Assembly: GCA_019787685.1 (NCBI GenBank)
Contig: JAHNUO010000001.1
Coordinates: forward strand, 1,860,001 to 1,924,000
From: Chiua virens
Lineage: Eukaryota > Basidiomycota > Agaricomycetes > Boletales > Boletaceae
Length of the DNA stretch: 64,000 nt
Direction of reading: 5' to 3'
The notes beneath the pieces are model-generated. The model had not been told where the DNA came from. It ran no database searches and saw only the letters and a program-made list of their open reading frames with translations. This document shows positions 47,401 to 60,557 of this stretch, piece after piece (within the stretch, counting starts at the first letter, position 1; the number at the start of each line of letters is the position of its first letter). Position numbers and translations under genes: made by a program.

Positions 47401-47871
47401 TCTGAATTTCTTGGATTCGATGCGATGCGAAATGCGGCACAATGTGTGGGACGTGTTCTGCGTGGAAAGACTGATTGGGGACTGATGGTGTTCGCCGACA
47501 AGGTAGGATGGTGATGTAATATCTGGGTATTTTCGTTGCTGAATCCCACGGAGCGCTTTGCGCGGGCAGATAAGCGGGCAAAGCTGCCTCGGTGGATCAA
47601 CCAATACATCACCGAGGTCGCGTCGAATCTCTCTACGGACATGGCGATAACGCTATCCAAGCTCTTCATGCGCACGATCTCGCAGAACCCAAACGAAAAC
47701 CAGACAGGGGTGTCACTCTGGACGCTGGAGGACGTTGAAAAAGCACAAGCGAAGCAGAGGGAACAGGCGCTATTGCTGGCACAGCAGCAGGACGAACAGC
47801 GGGACGAGGACGAGTATGAGGACGGTGGAATAGACGACGCGATGCTAATGGATCTGGACCTGGATACGTAG
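44480..47871 (+). CDS. RAD3: DNA repair/transcription helicase XPD (RAD3/ERCC2), TFIIH subunit
   Basis: A 5'-3' helicase of TFIIH, needed for nucleotide excision repair and transcription initiation. ATG 44480 gives MKFFIDNLP. After introns come [25 protein letters not shown] and the Walker A segment [19 protein letters not shown]. The Fe-S cluster Cys residues are in [31 protein letters not shown] and [11 protein letters not shown]. The DEAH motif is [29 protein letters not shown] and [18 protein letters not shown] follow. Motif V/VI are [20 protein letters not shown] and [18 protein letters not shown]. It ends with an acidic tail, [11 protein letters not shown]. An apparent extra C (aatccttgag, near 45325) breaks the frame at DWHE; without it the text reads [14 protein letters not shown] as in homologues. 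Confidence 0.93.
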
Positions 47872-48188
47872 AAGCCTGATATTCTAATGGCGCATGCGAA
47901 TTGATATTTCCACGGCATAGTGACAGTAATAATACACGGTATGGGTAGAACGTCGTGAGGCGTATGTACAAATAGAGACATGGTACTGAGGACGACATTG
48001 ACATGGAGCGATAGCATGGAGGACAGACAAGGTCATTTCGGGCAATGAGAGCACTTTCCAGGGATCTAGATGGGGGGGAGAGGATCAGGGGGAGAGGGCC
48101 AAAGAAGGAGAGAGAACAGACAGTCTTTGTGATGATGCGTTCTGGCTGGCTGATGTGAGATGAGTAAAGATTCACACAGAATAAGATT
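47872..48188. other. intergenic stretch between convergent RAD3 and the Cys-rich gene
   Basis: About 320 bp. No gene-like frame except a shadow of the opposite strand. A purine-rich segment (48060-48110) is unremarkable. Confidence 0.3.
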
Positions 48189-48371
48189 TTAGAAGGGGAC
48201 GAACCCATAATAGCGACGGCAGTCACAAGGTTTTGAGGGGGAACTACAAGAGGGAGGATGTGCGGCGCTGATGAAGCATTCGCGGCTAGTGCAGTCGACG
48301 ACGGCGTCGGTGAGGAAAGTGTTGTGACCGCATGCGGAGTGTTTGACAAACTTGAGTTGACGATGACACAT
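48189..48371 (-). CDS. small Cys-rich protein with CxCRRYY motif
   Basis: A 60-codon frame from a true ATG at 48371: MCHRQLKFVKHSACGHNTFL, then DCTSRECFISAAHPPSC, then KPCDCRRYYGFVPF. The pattern of H/C pairs (CxR, HxxCGH, CxxxxC, CxCRRYY) looks like a family of small, predicted zinc-binding proteins common in Agaricomycetes, known to me only as hypothetical proteins. An upstream minus frame (from about 48484) ends in a good donor, GTGAGT near 48421, so a first exon is possible, but it lacks ATG. The site lies between the RAD3 and YME1 genes. Confidence 0.5.
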   Translation of the reverse strand: MCHRQLKFVKHSACGHNTFLTDAVVDCTSRECFISAAHPPSCSSPSKPCDCRRYYGFVPF

Positions 48372-48619
48372 CCTTTATTTTGAGGTTAAAATCGCGGACA
48401 TTCTGACATGCGGAGAAACTCACTTGCCCGGTCTGCTCGTCGGCGGAGGTAACGTCGATGTCCTCTGCTTTTTTTTTCGTCCGCACCGCTTTTATTCAAA
48501 CACAAATCCCGCCGGTAACCTAAATTGTATTTATTTGTTCGCTTTCACTTCTAAATTCTCACACTCGCTTCGTCCCATGTGACGTCAAATAATGTAATTA
48601 GGTATCATTATATCCAACT

Positions 48620-51570
48620 CTATGCCGATCCAACTTGCTCCTCTGTGCTGCCCTCGTACAGCTTCTCCTCCAGGTTTCGTATTGGCTCACCCTTGATCAC
48701 CCTTTTCACTTCATCTGCAGTCAGCGTCTCGTGTTCTACCAGTGCCCGAGCCAGCTGCAAAAACCATTAGCACGCCGCATCATTGGCTGCCACTTGAGAT
48801 TCACGCACCCGATGAAGCTCCTCTTTCTTCTCCTCCAAAAGCTTGATGACGCGGTGTTCGCCCTGCTGAAGGAGACTGAAACAGTATGAGCTGTCGCGGA
48901 GCTGCCTCTGTCGCACGTATACTCACTTGAGGATCTCGGAGTCAATCCTTGCACTCGTTTGTGGGCTAACCGGTCCGTTTTGGTCACTGTAAAACACGGG
49001 TCCCACCTTCCCGGAGAATCCAAAGTTCTGTGCGATGCCCTTGTCACCAACAGCCGAGAGGCATATCAAGGTACCCACCTTGACCATTTGCGTCGCGGTG
49101 TGGGTCGCCTTTTGAAGGTCAGACGAGCACCCACTCGTCTGACCGCCCTCACCATAAACTATTATCGAGATTTACTAGCAGCGTTATGAGCAAGCAAGGA
49201 ACTTACTCAGTGTCTCCGCGACCCGACCACCCATACACACGTCTATCATGGCTTTGTATTCGTTTTGGGATATAGAATACATGTCACCTTCAGGTAGTTG
49301 AGAGGTCTGTAACGCCATCAGTATCAGGCACACGACCACGAGACAGTAACGCACAATACCCAGTGCATGACCGCGGGGAACGCATGTAACCTTGTGCAGA
49401 GGCATTGCACCTTCAGTGTAGAGTGCCGTCAGAGCATGTCCTCCCTGTGCAAATTAGACTGGTACATTTTCATGGTTACTGATCGACGCACCTCATGATA
49501 CGCCGTGAGCAGTTTGTTCTTTTCATCAATATACGCACTCTTGCGCTCAGCACCCATGACAATGCGATCCTGGTTGACACTGGATGAGCACTGACCGAAT
49601 ACCGAATATAAAACCTCACCTTTGCCCATTCAAAGTGCTTCAGAGTGACTTCTTTGAAGCCTTCCTTTGCCGCCTGGATAGCCGCCAAACTGAATAATCC
49701 CGTGAGTGACCCTTTCGATGAAACAGAATACCACTCACTTGACCATATTCTGCAACTCGGCACCAGAGAACCCAGGAGTGCCTCGAGCCAAGATCATGGG
49801 ATCGACAGCTAATGAATAAAATACAGTCAGCAATAACGAATGGGACGAAGGCTGTAATACCATTGCTGGCGACGACATCTTTCATAAAGTGGATGAGAAG
49901 CTGTATTCTGCCACGAACATCCGGGAGAGGTACGGCGATGTGACGGTCAAAACGACCAGGACGAGTGAGCGCACTAAGAGACGAGAGGTAAGACGATCTG
50001 TCAATCAAAGACGTAAAAATACCAACGGATCCAAGCTTTGGGGGAAGTTGGTCGCGGCAATGACGATAACACCCTCTGTCTGCAAGAACCCATCCATTTC
50101 GACCAATAACTGATTCAGAGTTTGCTTCATGTAATGCTGGTCACGCTGAGAACGTTTCCCGCCGACAGCGTCCAATTCGTCGATGAAGATGATGGCAGGC
50201 TGCTTCTTGCGCGCAGCCGCGAAGAGGTCCCGAACACGCTTTGCACCCACGCCGACAAACATTTCCTCGAACTCGGAACCGGAAGAGAAGAAGAAGGGGA
50301 CGCCTGCCTCTCCAGCAATGGCCCTAGCAAGCATGGTCTTTCCTGTACCGGGTGGGCCCGTAAGAAGGATACCCTTTGGGAGTTTGCCACCAAGAGATGC
50401 AAACGCAGTGGGATCTTTCAAAAAAGTCACCACATCTGCAAGTTCCTAAGACAAGGGTCAGAGCAGGATGCAGTTGAAAGTGAAGAGGATCATGCCTGCT
50501 TGACTTCGTCGATGCCGTGCACGTCACTGAACTTGACGGATTTCTGCTGAAGGGGTTCAAACTCTGCGGTACGTCCACCGGCCTTGAGGAGACCAGAGTT
50601 TTCCAACAAAACTGAGAGGATGACCAACATGACTGGGACGGGATTAGTGAGAGCAGCAGACGTTGGATGTGAACGTACAGAAACCCCCAAGACCGGCTAA
50701 TACGACGAATCGAACGACGCGTATGGTGAGAGAGCCTTGGCTGAGAAAGAAGATGAATATCGAAGCGGGCGAGGATGGAGAAGTACTCACGTTCGCTGAG
50801 GGTGACATAGATGGGGTTACCGCTTACGCCAGCACCCTTGCCGAAGGCGGCGGCGAGGTTTGCGATTGCGGGATTGGGAGGTGATGGATCTTGTGTCGTT
50901 GAGGTGGGATTGGCTCGTCTAGCAAGCAGCTCTGCGGCTATTTTTTCGCTTCTTGACAGGGGAGTAGACTGTTCCGAAGGGGTGGGATCGGGTGAATTGG
51001 GTTGATTGGTAGGAATGGTATCTGACAAAGGAGGGGAAGTTGTGCTGGCAGGGAGGGAGTCGAGGAGAGACTGTCGTTTGCGGACGGCAAGGTCTATGGC
51101 CGGTTCGCGTCCGGAGCTGGCAAGAGCATCGAGGTATATTTCAAACGCTTCGTCTGAATGGAGAAGCGGGGAATTGGGAGTCTGCGGAAATGGTGAGCGG
51201 GTGAGAATGGGATAGTAAGAGGATGCGCACGGATTCGGAGGAGTGCTGCCAACGGTCGATGACGGTGTCGTAGCCTTCCTTGGTGCGAGTCGCGGCCAAG
51301 GCCTTGAAGAAGGCGAGTTGCTTTTGAAGGTCGTTTGGATCAGCATTTGCCTGTACTTCGAGTGCGGCTATTTGAGCAGCAGTGTCGAGAGAAGGTGGGG
51401 GAGCGGGGTGTCTTGACCAGGGAAAGAAGGAGGCAGTGCGACGGAATACGGGTTTCGGCCAGGGGAAGAGTCGGTGGGGAGTGTGCTGAATGAGAGCGGT
51501 AGACTTGAGAGAGCGAAAGTACCAGACGGACTAAGACTGGCCTTCTGACTCTGAGTAGTAGGAGGGACAT
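48620..51570 (-). CDS. YME1: mitochondrial i-AAA metalloprotease (FtsH family)
   Basis: A mitochondrial inner-membrane AAA protease with its active site facing the intermembrane space. ATG 51570 begins a basic leader ([17 protein letters not shown]). The frame shifts near 51520, after which [20 protein letters not shown] and [20 protein letters not shown] read on. A TM segment is followed by [20 protein letters not shown]. Walker [21 protein letters not shown]. Walker [19 protein letters not shown]. The SRH reads [12 protein letters not shown]. The zinc site is TAYHEGGHAL, with HEGGH (family usually HEAGH). Late exons read [20 protein letters not shown] and [15 protein letters not shown]. The C-terminus is [17 protein letters not shown] with stop at 48620. 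About 15 introns by my count. It is the family's usual layout. Confidence 0.92.
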
Positions 51571-51611
51571 GACAGTCACGAAAAAACGATTAGTAATCAC
51601 TGCCATTCTCA

Positions 51612-52814
51612 ATGACCGACAAACAGAAAAGTGAGCGAATTCGTTCATCGACGTTGTTTTGTATTCACATATACAAGCCATCGTCTCTCTCTCGTTCGCA
51701 TTGGAGTCTTGCACAGCTGCATTGGTATCTATAGATACTACGATCGATTCAGTGGACGTCGTCCTCGCAGATCTAGACACTCTCCTCACCCTCGTCTACA
51801 ATCTCTCCACAAAACTCGCCCTCGCTCTCAAGCCTGCCTCTCCCGCCTACTCTGCCTCCATCCCCGTCCTCCAGGATCTCGCACAACACGTCTCCGCACT
51901 CGCCCAGTGCACCCGTCTCTTCCACGACGACACCCACGGCGCGGCGCTCGCAAAGGACATCAGAGACCGCGTCAAGAACATCATCGATGCCCTCCGCGCC
52001 CTCATTCAGACCTTCCTCAATAACGCCGCTCGCGTATCTCATACGGCCGGTACCAGTGGGTCTCCCGAGGAATATCTCCTCAGGACCGGCGTCCTCCACG
52101 ATCTCATCACCAACTGCAAGGGGTCCTTCCGGCATCCCAAAGGACAACCAGATCGCCGTACATCGCGCATGGAAATCAGACAGAGACTCTCTCGAGGACT
52201 GGTCTTCAGGAAGTCGCCCGGATGATCAAGGACGCCGAAAACCAGGACGACCCACACGATGACATTGACGATGGCTGGGACGAGATCGGGCTCGGGCACT
52301 CTACCAGTATGACCAATGACGAGCTTACGCGCTCAAAGAATGTATTGTATCTTGTCTACCTCCCAATACACTCTCTTGAACACTCGCCCAGGTCCACCAG
52401 ATCTTGCGACTCACGACCCTTCTCCACAAGCGCATCTATCTCGACATCCTTTCACATCCCTCATCTGCATCCCCCTCAGCCTTTGACACTCTTCTCGCAC
52501 AATCAACTCTCCTCCTCTCTGTGTCGGACGATCTCGCAGCCGCCCTTTACTCTCCCCAGGATCCACAGTGTGTTCGCACAGAGATTTCTAAGCTCGCCGA
52601 CATTGCTACCTCACTCCAAACACAATTAGCCGTCTTCATCTCTCCCACAGATGAGCTCACGAAGCAGATGCACGCTCTCAGCGTTCACGATCCCACCGCC
52701 TCAGCAACCAAGAAAAGGGCTGATAGGAAATGGTTTGATACATGTGTCCATCAAATAGTTCGCTTATGCGCCAATGCGAGTGACCCGGAGAATCCCACCG
52801 GTGGAACATCATAG
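51612..52814 (+). CDS. cyclin-D1-binding protein 1 (GCIP) homologue, two apparent frameshifts
   Basis: A helical protein of the GCIP/CCNDBP1 family, known in animals as a cyclin-D1 and HLH-binding regulator; the fungal role is not defined. The start may be ATG 51612 (MTDKQK then an intron) or the ATG at 51659 (MYSHIQAIVSLSFALESCTA). The text reads VLADLDTLLTLVYNLSTKLA, RVKNIIDALRALIQTFLNNA and VLHDLITNCKG. It jumps to GIPKDNQIAVHRAWKSDRDS by an extra G near 52122, then to GLQEVARMIKDAENQDD by an extra T near 52199. The next exon reads LRLTTLLHKRIYLDILSHP and the C-terminus is RKWFDTCVHQIVRLC. The start codon lies 41 bp from the YME1 start. Confidence 0.82.
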
Positions 52815-52882
52815 TAGCTCAACACTTTAGGTATCCAACAAGTCTTGTATATCGTCAGTATATCATAAGAGGTACGAATAAA

Positions 52883-54286
52883 TCATGCCTCTCCTTCTTC
52901 CTTGGGTGTTGCCCGCCTATTGCGCCTCTCCGCTTCCCATTCATCTCTGAATTTCGCAGCGAGGAAATTCGGGTGAACCACCGTACTGTTCTCCGCGCGC
53001 AAGCGTTGCTCAAAATGCGCAATCTTGTCGGCTTGAGCCTGCAAGTCAAAGGTAAATTTCTGTACAAGAGTCCGTCAGGATCGATAAAGGCGAGCTATTT
53101 TCACGAGTGCTCACCGCTTCCTCAGCGCGCTTCGCTCTGGCTTCGTCCCTCATCTTGTCCAACTCCCTTCGTCGCTCTTCAGCATTTTTCAACCCCGACC
53201 TTGGTGTATTTCCACCAGTCTAATGATGCGATAAGCTTCCCAGGTCTTCCTAACAGTGCTGACTTACACTCTTGAAAAGCTCCGCGTAGATTTTGGAGTT
53301 GCCCAGATCAATGTCCCGTACTCCTGTCAATGCTTGCTTTCGTTGCTCGGATGCTGGTAACGACGCCTTTGGTAACTCTTGAACGGGTGGAGGTGGTGGT
53401 TTTTGCGTCGCAGCGGCGGGAGTTGAAACATCGAGTCGTGCTACTCGCTGCCTTGGTTTTCTTGATTGGCGGAAGTTTATTACGCTTCTTCGGGATGATC
53501 TGACTGAGAGAGTCGTTGGCGGATTGCAATGCATCTGGGGGAGCGTCCACTGCGGAGGAGGGTGCGAGATCCTCGTTGGAAAATAGGTCTGAAGGTTGGC
53601 TCTGCGCTGCAGCGCTGGATGCCCGGGAGGTGGTGGTGGGTGGGACAGTCAGCTTGCGCTCGTCTTTCATCAAAATATCTCTGTCCTTTTCCTTCTCCTT
53701 GGCACCTCTAGACTGGCCCGGCTTTGATTTGCCCTTGGTGACGCCGGGTTTCGCTTTCGACGCGTCACGTTTAGGTGCGTCGACCTCAAAGTCGTCGTCG
53801 GAAGGGTCATCAAGGGGTAGGGCAGAGTCGTTGAGGTCGTCTTCCACAGAGTCACGTTCAAAGTGGCTATCACTCTCGCCGTCTGAGGAGACTGCCTTGG
53901 ACTTCTTCTTCGTCGGTGCAGACACAACCGTCGATTTCTTGCGTTTCGTGGACGGTGGCGAAGGATCGGGGGCATCTTCTGGGAGGAAGCGACTGTCGTC
54001 AGCGTCACTGAGGGAACGCTGTGTAGAATCACGGAACGTTTCGATGTCTACGTCCATGTCATTATCATCGTCTGTGGTGGTGAGGGAGACCGAGGCCGTG
54101 CGTGCGCGCTTCGCTCTGTGAGATGTGGGAGGTGCAGGGGCATCGCTGTCGTCGTCTGAATGGACGAGGAGACGCTTTGAGGTGGACTTGCGCCTACGTG
54201 CGCTAGACGAGGACGATGGCTGCCGCTGTCAGAGGTAATGACGGTGAGCGTGAAGTGAGCGACCGTACCTGCGGGTGAGTCGACAT
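52883..54286 (-). CDS. acidic/basic disordered nuclear-type protein, conserved C-terminal helices
   Basis: ATG 54286 starts MSTHPQ and splices to RQPSSSSSARRRKSTSKRLL. Then it is Asp/Ser-rich with Lys-rich patches (STKRKKSTVV, TKKKSKAVSS), so it is likely a nuclear protein. A frame jump occurs near 53450, where PPIKKTKAASS joins RQRVARLDVSTPAA. The conserved-looking end is NSKIYAELFKS, TGGNTPRSGLKNAEERRREL, TFDLQAQADKIAHFEQRLR and VVHPNFLAAKFRDEWEAERR, ending PKEEGEA at 52883. I know of no named family. It shares an 89-bp intergenic region with the mtPheRS gene. Confidence 0.6.
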
Positions 54287-54375
54287 AAGCGCTGAGTCTA
54301 CGCTGTCCCGCATTCTTATACTTGGGTCAATATCAGCCAAACAAACGCGCTCATCGTCCTCCGCGTTCTCCTCAG

Positions 54376-55833
<1,458 letters not shown>

Positions 55834-55946
55834 ATTATGCGTGCTAGATTAAGTCTATCGTGATGATGCGTGTACGCCGTTCACTCCATGTCTAGAGTAG
55901 TAGCATACCCAATGTCCACTAATCTGCCTACTGAAGACGATGGGTA

Positions 55947-56724
55947 TCATGATGCGTCTTGGACGACACCGACTTGAGCTGCGCGCAAGAGGCGATCCTT
56001 GATCATGTAACCTGTCTTTTGGCACTCGAGGACGGTGCCAGGTTCTTTGCCCGGTATGGGAGCCTGGTAGAGAGCCTCGTGTCGGTTGGGATCAAACTTT
56101 TCTCCCTTGGGGTCGAATTCTTTGACTGTGGTACTTGAATAAGTGGAGAGAAGTAGACGGTGAGTCATTTCGACACCTTGGTGAAGTTCTGTGAGGTATT
56201 CCTGGGCGGACTTTGTGGAAGGGGCATTAGAGGAGGGGGTGTCTGACGAGGAGGATTCCGTGTGAAGGGCGGAAGGAGGGACAGATTTGAGGGCGAGAGC
56301 AAGGACATCAACTGTTTCGAGGAGGTCGCCTGCGAAGCGAGAGATGGCATAGTCACGTTGCTGTTCCTTTTCACGAGCAGCATTGCGCTGGAGGTTCAGA
56401 AAGTCGGCCTGGAGATACCGTAGTCGACTCTGGAGTGACGTGAGCGGGCATGCACGGAAGGAAGAGAAGGGGACTGACGGTGAGATCGTGGACCTCTGCC
56501 TCTTTTTTCTTGAGGTTCGTAAGGAGCTCTGACTCTACGGAGACCTCTAGACTTTCCGGCTCTGGTGCAGATTCCGCGGCGGGGTCCGGGTGCGGTTTTT
56601 GGTCAGAATAGAAACGGGTTATGAATGGAAGGGGAGTTGGTGAATGTGGTGAGCGACGTATGGCTCTGGCTGAGAGAGCTGTGGTAGATGCAGAGAAGAC
56701 CCGTCTTGCGAATGACCCGTTCAT
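55947..56724 (-). CDS. MGE1: mitochondrial GrpE, Hsp70 nucleotide exchange factor
   Basis: Nucleotide exchange factor for mitochondrial Hsp70 in protein import and folding. Two exons (56724-56479 and 56429-55947) sum to 729 nt, 242 residues, close to the yeast length. The leader MNGSFARRVFSASTTALSAR is a mitochondrial presequence. After the intron: SRLRYLQADFLNLQRNAARE, followed by RFAGDLLETVDVLALALKS, the long helix of GrpE. Then LTELHQGVEMTHRLLLSTYS, FDPKGEKFDPNRHEALYQAP and LRAAQVGVVQ in the beta domain. The frame is intact. It shares a promoter region with the divergent C1-THF synthase. Confidence 0.93.
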
Positions 56725-56911
56725 CGTCAAGTCTCTTTTTATTTTTCTTTTCTTTTCTTTAAACAAAACATAGTTATTAGCACGTGACCGTGAATATATA
56801 TTACCTCTTTCAATTTCGGATATACTTATACATAGTTAGATTCAAATTCTAGACATGCACGGGGTGTTCTCTATTTCATCAGTTAGTCGTTCTTTCTTTC
56901 GTACCATCACC

Positions 56912-59900
56912 ATGTCCTCCTCCCAGGCCCGTGTCATCGATGGCACTCTCATTGCAAAGTACTGTTTCTCCCCTTTCCGTCGCGTCAATCTAATCCCCCC
57001 TTTCAGGTCGATCCGTCAATCTGTCACGGACAGGGTCGCTGCCTTGAAGCTGCAGTTCCCTCGCTTCCAACCCCACCTCGCCGTCGTCCAAGCTGGCGAC
57101 CGTCCTGACTCCACTGTCTATATCCGCATGAAGGCCAAGGCTTCGGAGGAGGTCGGCATCCACTTCCAACATGTCACCCTCCCCGAAGCCGCCTCTGTTC
57201 AGGAGGTCGTCTCCGTCGTGAAGCGACTCAACGATGATGATTCCGTAAATGGAATTCTCGTCCAGCTTCCCCTTGGACCTCAGATTGATGCTGATGGCGT
57301 GCGCACAGTCACCGAATCGATTTCCCCTGAAAAGGATGTTGATGGGTATTGTTTCCATCCCCATTAGCATCTGTCACACACTTATCTCCTTCAGATTCCA
57401 CGCGTACAATATTGGACACCTTTCTTCTCGCGCATCGTCCCCTCTGTTCACCCCTTGTACCCCTGCAGCGGTTATTCGACTGCTTGAGTCGACTGGCGTC
57501 ACCATCTCTGGTGCCAATGCGGTCGTGCTCGGCCGCAGTGATATTGTCGGAAACCCTGTCGTAGCTCTCTTGAGGAACAAGGACGCGACAGTTACCCAGT
57601 GTCACAGTCGTACCAAGAACCTCGAGCAGTTTGTGAGTGCATTATTTCTCATCCGTGAGCATTTCTCACAACACCCTTCTTCTCTCAGGTTAGGCAAGCC
57701 GATATTCTCGTCGCCGCTATCGGACAGGCCGAGTTCGTCAAAGGTTCTTGGATTAAACCCGGCGCGGTTGTCATTGACGTGGGCATCAATTCTATTCCAG
57801 GTATCCTGAATCCCATGTCCTCCCTTGGTAAAAGTCTCATTCTTTATCCTCCTAGATGCGACCAAGAAGTCTGGCCAGCGTCTGGTTGGCGATGTAGAGT
57901 ACGACCAAGCAGCTCTATATGCTTCCCACATCACACCTGTTCCAGGAGGCGTTGGTCCGATGACTGTTGCCCTGTTGATGGAGAATGTCCTTACAGCTGG
58001 TGTCCGTCAGTTCGAAGAGGCTCGTGCCCGCAAGCTTGTACCACTCCCCCTTGACATCAAGACTCAAGTTCCAAGCGACATCGAGATTGCCATGGCACAC
58101 ACACCAAAACCAGTCACTCAGCTCGCACGCGAGATCGGTCTTCACCCTGACTGAGTTGGAGAGCTACGGCAAGTATAAAGCAAAGGTCGAGCTTAGCGTT
58201 TTGAATCGGTTGGTACATCGTAAAGATGGCAAGTATATAGTCATTTCCGGGTAAGTGTTCCCAAGTTGGACAATGCTCGGTGTTGATGATTGTATTAGCA
58301 TCACACCTACACCTCTTGGTGAGGGCAAATCAACCACAACCATTGGTCTTGCACAAGCTTTGGGTGCACACCTTGGTCGACCTGCTTTTGCTTGCGTCCG
58401 TCAGCCCAGTCAAGGACCTACCTTTCGGTATCAAGGGTGGTGCCGCCGGTGGTGGTTACAGCCAGGTTATTCCTATGGATGAAGTAAGATAAGTTCGGTC
58501 TTGGCTTGATAGCAGGTTACTGACGCACCCTGCAGTTCAACTTACATCTGACTGGCGATATCCATGCAGTGACGGCTGCCAACAATTTGCTTGGTTCGTG
58601 CCGTTCACTTGATTGTGGTAAAGATGCACTAACATCCGTTCAGCCGCCGCTCTCGACGCGCGTATGTTCCACGAGGCCACTCAGTCCGACAAGGCTCTTT
58701 ACAGCCGACTCGTACCCACCAAGAAAGGGCAAACGCGAGTTTGCTCCTCTAATGTTCAAACGTTTGCAAAAGCTTGGTATCAACAAGACCAACCCCAATG
58801 ATCTTACACCGGAAGAAATCAATCGTTTTGCTCGTCTCGATATCGACCCAGAGACGATAACTTGGAACCGCGTTCTCGATACCAACGACCGCTTCCTGCG
58901 CAAAGTTACACTCGGTCGTAATCCCACTGAGCAAGGGCATGAACGGGAGGCCGGTTTCGACATTGCGGTCGCAAGTGAATGCATGGCCGTGCTGGCTTTG
59001 ACAACGGATTTAAATGACATGCGGGAGAGACTTGGAGCAATGGTTGTTGCAACAAGCAAACGCGGTGAAGCTGTCACAGCCGATGATATTGGTGTCGGAG
59101 GTGCCCTTGCAGTGTTGATGAAGGACACTGTCAAGCCTAACTTGATGCAGACACTTGAAGGCACTCCTGTTTTCGTTCATGCTGGTCCTTTTGCCAACAT
59201 TGCACATGGCAACTCCTCGATCCTTGCTGATCGCGTCGCTCTCAAGCTCGCGGGGACGGAGCCGGGTGACTCCTCCGACCGTGTTGGTTACGTGCTTACT
59301 GAAGGTGGATTTGGTGCCGATATGGGTATGGAGAAGTTCTGCAACATCAAGTGCCGATTCTCAGGCCTCAAGCCGGATGCTACCGTGATCGTAGCGACGA
59401 CCCGAGCACTGAAGATGCACGGCGGGGGACCCGAAGGTGACTCCCGGCAAGCCCCTCGCTGACACCTACACCAAGGAGGATCTTGTCACCCTCCAGAAAG
59501 GATGCGAGAACCTTGCCCGACACATCCAGAACGCGGGCAAATTTGGCCTCAAAGTTATTATTGCTATCAATCGTTTCTCGTATGTACACTTGTCTGTTTT
59601 TCTTCCCACAAATGACACGCTCAGTTTAGCTCTGATACCGACGCCGAGCTTCAGCTTATCCGTCGGGAAGCACTCGCTGCTGGTGCCGATGCAGCAGTAG
59701 TCAGCAACCATTGGGCTGAAGGAGGAACAGGTGCTCGTGCTCTGGCCGAAGCAGTTGTTGTGGCTTGCGAGGGAGAGTCCAACTTCAAGTTCCTTTACGA
59801 TCTCGATCTCCCCATCGATGAGAAGATCGACATTATCTGTAAAGAAGTTTACCGTGCGGATGGCATCGAACTCAGTGAACTGGCTCGCAAGCAATTGGAC

Positions 59901-60273
59901 ACCTACACTCGTCAAGGCTATCGTAACCTTCCTAGTGCGTCATCTCCTTTGTACTTCGCCTGTGTTGGTACCTCATCGTATTATGTTTAGTTTGCATGGC
60001 GAAGACCCAATACTCGTTCTCTCACAATCCATCACTGAAAAATGCACCGACTGGGTTCATTGTTCCCATCCGTGAAGTTCGCCTCTCTGCTGGTGCCGGT
60101 TTCCTTTACCCCATCCTCGGAGACATGCAGACGATGCCAGGTCTGGGCACGCGCCCAGGTGAGTGATAAGACCGAAGCACTCACGTCCATTATCTTATAT
60201 TACCCTTCTAATTTTAGGATTCTGGGAGGTTGGTCTTGACCCGGAAACTGGACGGGTTGTTGGCCTTTTCTAG
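56912..60273 (+). CDS. ADE3: C1-tetrahydrofolate synthase, trifunctional, three apparent +1 frameshifts
   Basis: One-carbon enzyme with dehydrogenase, cyclohydrolase and formyl-THF synthetase activities, feeding purine and methionine synthesis. Start [16 protein letters not shown] (ATG 56912); an upstream in-frame ATG at 56855 would add a Ser/Arg-rich leader. N-terminal domain: [73 protein letters not shown] and [16 protein letters not shown]. Synthetase domain: [20 protein letters not shown], the P-loop; [59 protein letters not shown]. It ends [14 protein letters not shown] at 60271-60273. Extra bases at about 58149 (G), 58424 (T) and 59436 (G) interrupt otherwise canonical residues. Confidence 0.92.
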
Positions 60274-60557
60274 ACGTTGAACTCCGTCAGCGTTTTCAAC
60301 GGACGCAATAGACGAGGTCCCCGCGAACGAACATGACAACTTCCCCAGGCATTCCATATGGTATCGGAATGCAAGTGCCGTCTCAACACGGAGTTTCGCG
60401 CTTCAACATGTGCATAGTCCCTGCCCGAAGGTGATGGAGGTTCGCGGTAAATTATAGAGGATGCAACAACGCTTCATGCGCTGGTTGCTCGTCCCTCGAT
60501 GTGAAATTGTGTATCTACCACACATGTCCATACGACAGTCTGATGACGGATGCTCAT
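60274..60557. other. intergenic stretch between convergent C1-THF synthase and PNGase A genes
   Basis: About 280 bp with both 3' ends. No gene-like frame was recognised. Confidence 0.3.

Noticed and set aside
58569..59462. Frameshifted C1-THF synthase read as a pseudogene
   Set aside because: Three single-base insertions are surrounded by perfect family text, and the same type of error affects many unrelated genes here.
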